DNA from: Anaerolineae bacterium
GTDB taxonomy: Bacteria; Chloroflexota; Anaerolineae; Aggregatilineales; Phototrophicaceae
DNA: 6,339 bases
Assembly (NCBI GenBank): GCA_020848855.1
Contig: JADLHH010000542.1
Coordinates: 1-6,339, forward strand
Direction of reading: 5' to 3'
Under the pieces are notes generated by a model that was not told the DNA's origin, did no database searches, and saw only the letters and a program-made list of their open reading frames with translations. Positions within the stretch are counted from its first letter, which is position 1. Each line of letters begins with the position of its first letter. The translations under genes and the position numbers were made by a program. This document shows positions 1-4,454 of this stretch, piece after piece.

Positions 1-873
1 TCGCTCGTCCTGTTCGCCGAAAATATCAGCCCGCAGGTGACCGCCTTCCTGCTCGCCAACCGCGACCACGCCGGCTTCGAGACGCTCGCCGTCAAGACGC
101 CGGATCAGTACAAAGACCGCGTCGGCACGCTGGGCGACCTGGAAGCGCTGGTCGGCGGGCGCGCTCTGGTGTACAGCGCCGGGAACAGCCTCCACACCCT
201 TCGTCCGACGGATGTGGGCGAAGCGCGCCGCGTTTGGGCAGACAAGGATTACGTCGGCATCGCCGGCGGCAAGGGCGATCCCCGCCAGCGGCAGGATCGT
301 GTCGCGCTGCTGCAAACGCTCGTCGACAATGCCGACGACCCTGACCAGCGCGAACGGCTGCGCGGACGGCTCGGCAAGCTGATGGGCGGCTCGGCGATCC
401 TGTGGGTGGGCGGCACGACCGAGCGCGAGATCAAACAGCGCAAGCTGGTCGCCGAAAGCGCCGTCGAGATCATGCGCGGCGTGGTCCGGCACGGCGTTCT
501 GCCGGGCGGCGGCATCTCGCTGCTGCGCTGCTGCCTCGCGCTCGATCGCTGGATGCGCGGCTGCGACGATACCGATCGTCGGATGGCTTACCACGCGCTC
601 CGGCAGGCGCTCGAAACGCCGGCGCGAGCCATTCTCGCCAATGCGGGCTGCGATCCGGGGGAAATCATGGCGCGGGTCAGCGCGGATGAATCCGGCTGCG
701 GCTACGACGTGCTGAGCCATCGCGTCGTCAACCTGCTCGACGCGGGCATTGTCGAAAGCGCCGCTGCCTACAAGACGGCGGTCAGGAGCGCCATCAGCGC
801 CGCCGCTTCCGCCCTCACCATCGACGTGCTGGTTCACACCCGTACCCCCGAAACGGTACTGGAGCCGGCATGA
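1..873 (+). CDS. GroEL/Hsp60-like chaperonin paralogue, C-terminal part, probably ATPase-impaired (5' end outside window)
   Basis: The frame is open from base 1 and gives 290 codons, matching GroEL from about E. coli residue 246 to 535: part of the apical domain, then the intermediate and C-terminal equatorial domains. Landmarks in order are a strand ending in FAEN (GroEL IIAED), LAVKTP (AAVKAP), RLGKLMGGSAILWVGG (RVAKLAGGVAVIKVGA), GVLPGGG (GVVAGGG) and GYDVL...NLLDAGI (GYNAA...NMIDMGI). Aligned without gaps back from GGG, Asp398, the ATP-hydrolysis residue of E. coli GroEL, falls on Ser (AGC, 457-459). Asp495 falls on Glu (754-756), and Asn479-Ala480-Ala481 on Asp-Val-Leu. There is no Gly-Gly-Met tail; the protein ends in a short polar extension. 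The GTG at 37 is internal to the domain and is not the real start. The stop overlaps the next gene. Chaperonin ancestry is clear. Loss of ATPase activity is inferred, and the N-terminal ATP-binding residues cannot be seen. It is more likely a specialised paralogue than the housekeeping GroEL. Confidence 0.9.
   Translation, partial: SLVLFAENISPQVTAFLLANRDHAGFETLAVKTPDQYKDRVGTLGDLEALVGGRALVYSAGNSLHTLRPTDVGEARRVWADKDYVGIAGGKGDPRQRQDRVALLQTLVDNADDPDQRERLRGRLGKLMGGSAILWVGGTTEREIKQRKLVAESAVEIMRGVVRHGVLPGGGISLLRCCLALDRWMRGCDDTDRRMAYHALRQALETPARAILANAGCDPGEIMARVSADESGCGYDVLSHRVVNLLDAGIVESAAAYKTAVRSAISAAASALTIDVLVHTRTPETVLEPA
861..864 (+). promoter_or_regulatory. Ribosome binding site (GGAG) inside the end of the chaperonin-like gene
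   Basis: GGAG lies 5 bases before the ATG at 870 and 8 bases before the in-frame ATG at 873. The spacing slightly favours 873. Either start overlaps the chaperonin-like stop codon (871-873), which is the usual layout of translational coupling. Confidence 0.55.
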
Positions 874-1691
874 TGAGCGATGCTGTTTACGCCCTGTATG
901 CAGACGACCATCGTTTGTACGCGGCGCGCGCATCCGGGTTGTTCGCCTCGGTGGACGGCGGTCAGCATTGGAAGCCGCTGTACAACTCGCTGCATCTCGA
1001 CCACCCGCTGCCGACAACCGCCGTCGCCGCCAGCGGCACGACCATCCTTGCCGGCGTCTCCGGCGGCGTCCTGCATTCGGTGGACGGCGGCGGCCATTGG
1101 CAATTCCGGCGTTACCCCACCCCTGCCCCGATCATTTCGGCGCTGCTGCTGGCGGACTTCGCGCTGGCGGGCACGCTCGAAGACGGCGTGTTCCATTCGC
1201 CGGATGCCGGCGCGACCTGGCAGCCCCGGAATTATGGCTTGCTCGATCCGTGTATCCTCGCGCTGGCAGTCACCCGCTCCGGCGTCGTGTTTGCCGGAAC
1301 GAGCAGTGGGTTGTTTCGCAGCGACAACGGCGGCTGCTCATGGCATCCGACCGCATTCCCGCGCGTATCCGTGCTGAGTCTTGCGGCAGCGGCGGATGGG
1401 GAAATTCTGGTGGGCACGGAAGATGCCGGATTGTGGCGGTCGGCAGGTGAAACCGATCAGTGGCAGCCGCTGACAGACACAGCCGCCGATGTTCCCGTCA
1501 ACCAGCTTCTCTCCGATCACGGGTATGCCGCCGCTGGCTGTGGGCATCTTCTCCTGATCTCTCTGGATGACGGGCGCACGTGGTCGCCCCGGCAGGTATT
1601 CGCCGAGCCGGTTGCCGCCCTCGCCCGAACCGCGAACGAAACCTCCGTCTGGGTCGCTCACGGTGACCAGATTCTTACAGTACAACCATAG
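870..1691 (+). CDS. Asp-box (BNR/sialidase-type) beta-propeller protein
   Basis: This 273-residue protein is built almost wholly of Asp-box repeats with the pattern S-x-D-x-G-x-x-W. Clear copies start at residues 27 (SVDGGQHW), 70 (SVDGGGHW), 110 (SPDAGATW), 151 (SDNGGCSW) and 231 (SLDDGRTW). A degenerate copy, SAGETDQW, sits at 191. The 40-43-residue spacing implies about six propeller blades, each with a hydrophobic strand and a G-[LV]-[FLW] turn before the box. Such repeats occur in sialidases, sortilin-like proteins and the Ycf48 photosystem II assembly factor. Nothing here adds a catalytic domain, so a binding or scaffold role is more likely than an enzyme. No signal peptide or membrane segment is visible, so it should be cytoplasmic. 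The start at 870 or 873 overlaps the upstream stop, so the gene is almost certainly co-translated with the chaperonin-like gene. It could be that protein's client, adaptor or partner; this is inference from gene order. Confidence 0.88.
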   Translation: MMSDAVYALYADDHRLYAARASGLFASVDGGQHWKPLYNSLHLDHPLPTTAVAASGTTILAGVSGGVLHSVDGGGHWQFRRYPTPAPIISALLLADFALAGTLEDGVFHSPDAGATWQPRNYGLLDPCILALAVTRSGVVFAGTSSGLFRSDNGGCSWHPTAFPRVSVLSLAAAADGEILVGTEDAGLWRSAGETDQWQPLTDTAADVPVNQLLSDHGYAAAGCGHLLLISLDDGRTWSPRQVFAEPVAALARTANETSVWVAHGDQILTVQP

Positions 1692-1714
1692 AGAAAACAT
1701 GGGGTCTTAACGCA

Positions 1715-1735
1715 GGCGCGAGGTGCGCCTCGCCC
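1715..1735 (+). other. GC-rich stem-loop between two genes
   Basis: GCGAGG (1718-1723) and CCTCGC (1728-1733) form a perfect 6-bp stem around TGCG. It can be extended by two G-C pairs (1715-1716 with 1734-1735) across a bulged C at 1717. A C-rich stretch follows, with no run of T, so this is not a standard intrinsic terminator. It may still act as a 3' stabilising structure for the upstream pair, or be part of a dispersed intergenic repeat. A second small hairpin, TCCC-TTC-GGGA, lies at 1760-1770. Confidence 0.4.
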
Positions 1736-1788
1736 GCACCCACTCCCCTACCCGCCGCCTCCCTTCGGGATTCAGCAAGATGCGTTAG

Positions 1789-1794
1789 TATAAT
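1789..1794 (+). promoter_or_regulatory. -10 box (TATAAT) of the promoter for the PL22 lyase-like gene
   Basis: This is an exact consensus -10 hexamer, followed by G. Transcription would start near 1801, leaving a leader of about 22 bases that carries GGAG before the ATG at 1823. No good -35 is present: TTCGGG at 1764-1769 has a 19-base spacer and matches poorly. An activator or a weak -35 would be needed. The box overlaps the ATG at 1793, which argues against that codon as the start. Confidence 0.55.
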
Positions 1795-1810
1795 GAGATA
1801 CCCGCTGAAC

Positions 1811-1814
1811 GGAG
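1811..1814 (+). promoter_or_regulatory. Ribosome binding site (GGAG) that decides the start at 1823
   Basis: GGAG stands 8 bases before the ATG at 1823. The alternative upstream ATG at 1793 has no such site and lies within the -10 box. Confidence 0.7.
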
Positions 1815-1822
1815 TTCGCCCT

Positions 1823-3016
1823 ATGTCAAAAGGTCGCGTGTATCACGATCCGCAGTTCCGCTATATCGATGCCTATAGCGGGCGCGAAATTGTTCGGTTG
1901 ACCGACTACCTCGGTCATTCCAACCACTTTTATTTCACCGATCCCTGCTGGTTTAATCAAAACCGTTCCTTCTTCTTTATGTCTGACCGGGAAAATCAAA
2001 GTAATCTTTTTCGCTACGATTTGGACGACGGCAAAATTACCCAGGTGACCGATTTCAAAACGCCCGGTCGCTCGCGCGGCTGCTGGAGCGAAGCCAACCA
2101 GCGCCTGTATTACTGGCACGGTCGTCAGATATTCGAGCTAAACCCCGAAACTTATGACGAGCGGGTGATTTACGAAGCGCCGCCCGAATGGGAGCCGGAA
2201 GCCCGCGCCAATCCGACCGCCGATGGCAGGTACGTGATCAGCCGCCTTCAGGAATTCATCCCCGAAGAGAAGCCGTCTATCGCCTTCGCCTATTCGCGCT
2301 TCCACGAAATGTTCCACCGGAAGCCGCTCACCCAGATATTCCGCGTGGAGATCGCCACCGGCAAAGTCGAGGTCATCCACGAAGACCGCTGCTACATCAC
2401 CCACATCAACACGTCGCACGTCCTCCCCGACATCATGACCTTTTGCCACGAGGGACCCTGGCATCTGGTCGATCAGCGTATCTGGGGGCTGAATATCCAG
2501 ACCGGCGCGACCTGGAAAATCCGCCCGCAGGACGACGGGCGCGACTTTGCGGTCGGGCATGAATACTGGTTTGCCGACGGCATCCGCATCGGCTATCACG
2601 GTTTCCCGCGAGACCTGCAGGGCGAGCATGTGTTTGGCTACCTCAACTGGGACAACACCGGGCATGTGGAAGTGCGCTTCCCCTACCGTTCGACCCATTT
2701 CCAGAGCCTGGACGAGTCGATCATCGTCGGCGACGGTTCTCCGGCAGCGGTATTTTCGCATCAGGGCGTGTCTCAGCCCTTCATCCAGCTTTTCAGGTGG
2801 AACGGCGAAGAATATGTGGGTCCGCGCATTCTCGCATATCATCGCAGCACGTTTAACGACCAGCACGCGCACCCACATCCGCGCTTAACGCCGGATGGCA
2901 AATTCGTGCTCTACTCATCCGATTTGACCGAATACGCCAACATGTACCTGGTCGAGGTGGGCGATTTTGACGGGCTGCCCGAACTCACCGACGACGTGCG
3001 ACCACAGCACACCTAG
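1823..3016 (+). CDS. Oligogalacturonate lyase-like protein (polysaccharide lyase family 22 fold)
   Basis: The 397-residue product is close to the roughly 390-residue length of oligogalacturonate lyase (Ogl). Ogl is a cytoplasmic seven-bladed propeller that splits short galacturonides by beta-elimination during pectin breakdown. Family-like segments are HFYFTDP (35-41), a TolB-like blade SDRENQSNLFRYD (54-66), CHEGPW (208-213), GHEYW (245-249) and QHAHPH (347-352). In the studied Yersinia enzyme, as I recall it, the metal is held by His287, Gln350, His353 and His355, with His242 as base and Arg217 assisting. By spacing these correspond here to His292, Gln347, His350, His352, His246 and Arg219. 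The Q-x-x-H-x-H motif fits exactly; the other assignments are approximate. There is no signal peptide, which agrees with a cytoplasmic enzyme. ATG 1823 is preferred because of its GGAG site and the -10 box at 1789. Family membership is well supported; true galacturonide specificity is inferred, as many members of this family are uncharacterised. Confidence 0.86.
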   Translation: MSKGRVYHDPQFRYIDAYSGREIVRLTDYLGHSNHFYFTDPCWFNQNRSFFFMSDRENQSNLFRYDLDDGKITQVTDFKTPGRSRGCWSEANQRLYYWHGRQIFELNPETYDERVIYEAPPEWEPEARANPTADGRYVISRLQEFIPEEKPSIAFAYSRFHEMFHRKPLTQIFRVEIATGKVEVIHEDRCYITHINTSHVLPDIMTFCHEGPWHLVDQRIWGLNIQTGATWKIRPQDDGRDFAVGHEYWFADGIRIGYHGFPRDLQGEHVFGYLNWDNTGHVEVRFPYRSTHFQSLDESIIVGDGSPAAVFSHQGVSQPFIQLFRWNGEEYVGPRILAYHRSTFNDQHAHPHPRLTPDGKFVLYSSDLTEYANMYLVEVGDFDGLPELTDDVRPQHT

Positions 3017-3049
3017 GCGCGGAGTGCATATCCACTGATCGGCAAGCTG

Positions 3050-3691
3050 TTGAGACTGACGGTTTTCCTGTGCGGCATCTGGAGTGTGATCATCGCAGTG
3101 GAAATGCTCCTACCCTACCGCGATGCCCAGGCGCAGGACTTCATGCGCGCAGCCGAAAACTGCGGCGGCAGTTGCCTGCTCGGAATTCAGCCGGGAATCA
3201 CCCGTGCCGGCGATGCCATGCGCCGACTGCAATCGCACCAATGGGTGAGCAGTGTGCGCCAGAACGCGCCGGGCAACGGCTATGCCCAGATCAGTTGGGA
3301 CTGGAGCGGACGCCAGCCCGCCGGCATCGACAGCGCCCGGCAGGGACGCATCACCTTCTACTGGGATGATGAGAATATGATTGCGTTGGACGACGCGGTC
3401 GTCGAAACCGTGACCGTCTACACCCGAATGCGGCATTTCGCGCTGCAGGACGTGTTAGGCGCGAGCGACGGCGGTTCGGCGACGTTTCGACCGGATGGCA
3501 AGCTGAGCTATTCCGTGTCGTATATCGTTCAGGGCGGAATGCTGAATCTGTACGCCGAGTTGGCATGTCCCTTTCACACCCTGACGTACTGGAATTCGCC
3601 CACGCGCATTACCCTGAGCATTGGGCGGAGCGACACCGGATATGTTCACCCGGCGCAGTTGGCTGGCATATGCGCGCTTGGGCAAAACTGA
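3050..3691 (+). CDS. Small exported protein of unknown function
   Basis: I do not recognise a characterised family. The 213-residue product begins with a type I signal peptide: a short basic start (MR), a hydrophobic core over residues 3-21, and an AQA cleavage site giving a mature protein from Gln29. The mature part has four cysteines (38, 42, 173, 208), enough for two disulfides. The segment LLGIQPGITRAGDAMRRLQ followed by HQWV (43-66) resembles a start seen in small secreted or lipoprotein-like proteins that I associate with Chloroflexota; this is recollection, not a search. The rest alternates short beta-strand-like stretches (ITFYW, VETVTVY, YSVSYIV, LNLYAEL). There is no lipobox at the cleavage site. 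The start codon is TTG with no strong ribosome binding site, but later starts would break the signal peptide. It lies 33 bases after the PL22 gene and is probably on the same transcript. Confidence 0.72.
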   Translation: MRLTVFLCGIWSVIIAVEMLLPYRDAQAQDFMRAAENCGGSCLLGIQPGITRAGDAMRRLQSHQWVSSVRQNAPGNGYAQISWDWSGRQPAGIDSARQGRITFYWDDENMIALDDAVVETVTVYTRMRHFALQDVLGASDGGSATFRPDGKLSYSVSYIVQGGMLNLYAELACPFHTLTYWNSPTRITLSIGRSDTGYVHPAQLAGICALGQN

Positions 3692-3731
3692 GTGCCTATA
3701 CCCGGCGCAGCGTCTGCTATCGTTCGACTCT

Positions 3732-3737
3732 CATAAT
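3732..3737 (+). promoter_or_regulatory. Possible -10 box (CATAAT) with a nearly leaderless start
   Basis: CATAAT matches TATAAT at five of six positions and is followed by G, like the box at 1789. Transcription would begin around 3744, only about 6 bases before the ATG at 3750. No convincing -35 is visible. The 58-base gap may instead just be part of a longer transcript. Confidence 0.35.
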
Positions 3738-3749
3738 GAATGGTGAGCG

Positions 3750-4259
3750 ATGAAAGATAACCCACAAAACTCACGCCCCCGCTTCAGGGGACTCTCATGG
3801 TGTCATGAGCAGTACTTCTCATTCTTCATTCCGATTGATTGGCAGCGGATTGAACGCCCAGACGGTAAAGTGGGCGTCATCTACATCCCGCCGGGAGATG
3901 ATGCCGATACGTTTTACGCCGTTCAGGTCGATGACCTGGGAACACAGGTCACCGAAGAAGACCTGCCCGATCTGGAGACCGGTTTACTCAACGGCATCAG
4001 CCAACTGCCGGCGAGCCAGATTGAAACGCGCAGCACTTCCAGAACGGGTCAGTTGGTCGAACTCGAAGCGAAATATACCTACCTGGAAAATGGATTTCGC
4101 CGCAAGCGCTGGGTTCGGATGCTGTACCACGACACCCGGCAGATCATCTTCATCGCCCAGGGAAAGTCCGAAGCGGTTTATCAATACTGGCTGCCGATGT
4201 TCAACGAAGCCATGATGACGCTGAAAGTCCACAGCACAAAACCAGCAGTTCCCGGTTGA
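3750..4259 (+). CDS. Small cytoplasmic protein, possibly PsbP/DcrB-like fold
   Basis: This 169-residue protein has no signal peptide or membrane segment. Its layout recalls single-domain PsbP/DcrB-like proteins: FSFFIPIDWQRIE (23-35), a strand ending in a Pro-Pro-Gly-Asp turn (VGVIYIPPGDD, 41-51), TFYAVQVDDLG (54-64), then a Tyr-rich strand pair and RMLYHDTRQIIFIAQG (123-138). It closes with a helix, YQYWLPMFNEAMMTLKV (144-160). Members of that fold often end with a helix in which an aromatic or methionine-rich motif precedes a final strand. The match is by eye and no function follows from it. ATG 3750 is the only plausible start. GGTGAG at 3742-3747 could be a ribosome binding site but is only 2 bases away, so initiation may be weak or leaderless. 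The gene stands alone, with the exported unknown protein upstream and the transporter gene 195 bases downstream. Confidence 0.68.
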   Translation: MKDNPQNSRPRFRGLSWCHEQYFSFFIPIDWQRIERPDGKVGVIYIPPGDDADTFYAVQVDDLGTQVTEEDLPDLETGLLNGISQLPASQIETRSTSRTGQLVELEAKYTYLENGFRRKRWVRMLYHDTRQIIFIAQGKSEAVYQYWLPMFNEAMMTLKVHSTKPAVPG

Positions 4260-4290
4260 TGACACCTTTGTGTTCCCGTCATCACGGGGA
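4257..4290 (+). other. Two mutually exclusive stem-loops at the end of the preceding gene
   Basis: TGATGAC (4257-4263, containing the stop codon) is exactly complementary to GTCATCA (4278-4284). An alternative stem pairs TTCCCGT (4273-4279) with ACGGGGA (4284-4290) around CATC, with one G-T pair. The two share bases and cannot form together. No T-run follows either, so intrinsic termination is not well supported. They may protect the transcript end or help a factor-dependent terminator. Confidence 0.35.
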
Positions 4291-4300
4291 GTATGGGTGG

Positions 4301-4329
4301 TTGCGCAAATCGGTTTTCCGGCTTATATT
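4301..4329 (+). promoter_or_regulatory. Candidate promoter for the solute-binding protein gene
   Basis: TTGCGC (4301-4306) and TATATT (4324-4329) are 17 bases apart. The -10 matches consensus at five of six positions and the -35 at three of six. Transcription would start near 4336, giving a leader of about 120 bases. The region is clearly richer in A and T than the genes. TTGCAC (4331-4336) paired with TTTGAA (4354-4359), also with a 17-base spacer, is a weaker alternative. Confidence 0.4.
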
Positions 4330-4441
4330 ATTGCACTATCCTATTTGGATATGTTTGAATGGGTCAGCTCGAAGCTCGTATCGACTGTGTATAGGAGGTC
4401 ATCGGCACAATACCCCCAGTAAAAAAGAATCATTAGCATTT

Positions 4442-4449
4442 AAAGGAGA
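4442..4449 (+). promoter_or_regulatory. Strong ribosome binding site (AAAGGAGA)
   Basis: The GGAG core lies 6 bases before the ATG at 4455. It is the best ribosome binding site in the window, in keeping with the high expression common for solute-binding proteins. Confidence 0.8.
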
Positions 4450-4454
4450 CTTAC

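Noticed and set aside
37..39. GTG as start of the chaperonin-like gene
   Set aside because: The alignment with GroEL continues upstream to base 1 (FAENIS matching IIAEDV), so the gene simply enters from outside the window.
749..1450. 233-codon + strand frame overlapping the propeller gene
   Set aside because: It is Arg/Pro-rich with no motif, and is offset from the clearly coding Asp-box frame.
1715..1735. Intrinsic terminator after the propeller gene
   Set aside because: The stem is acceptable, but it is followed by a C-rich tract instead of a T-run.
1793..1822. N-terminal extension of the lyase-like gene from ATG 1793
   Set aside because: The ATG overlaps a consensus -10 box and lacks a ribosome binding site; ATG 1823 has GGAG at 8 bases.
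2138..2878. 246-codon open frame on the - strand
   Set aside because: It lies fully within the PL22 lyase-like gene and has no recognisable domain; it is a composition shadow.
3565..3753. 62-codon + strand frame across the gap before the 3750 gene
   Set aside because: It mostly overlaps the exported protein gene in another frame and has no ribosome binding site or protein-like pattern.
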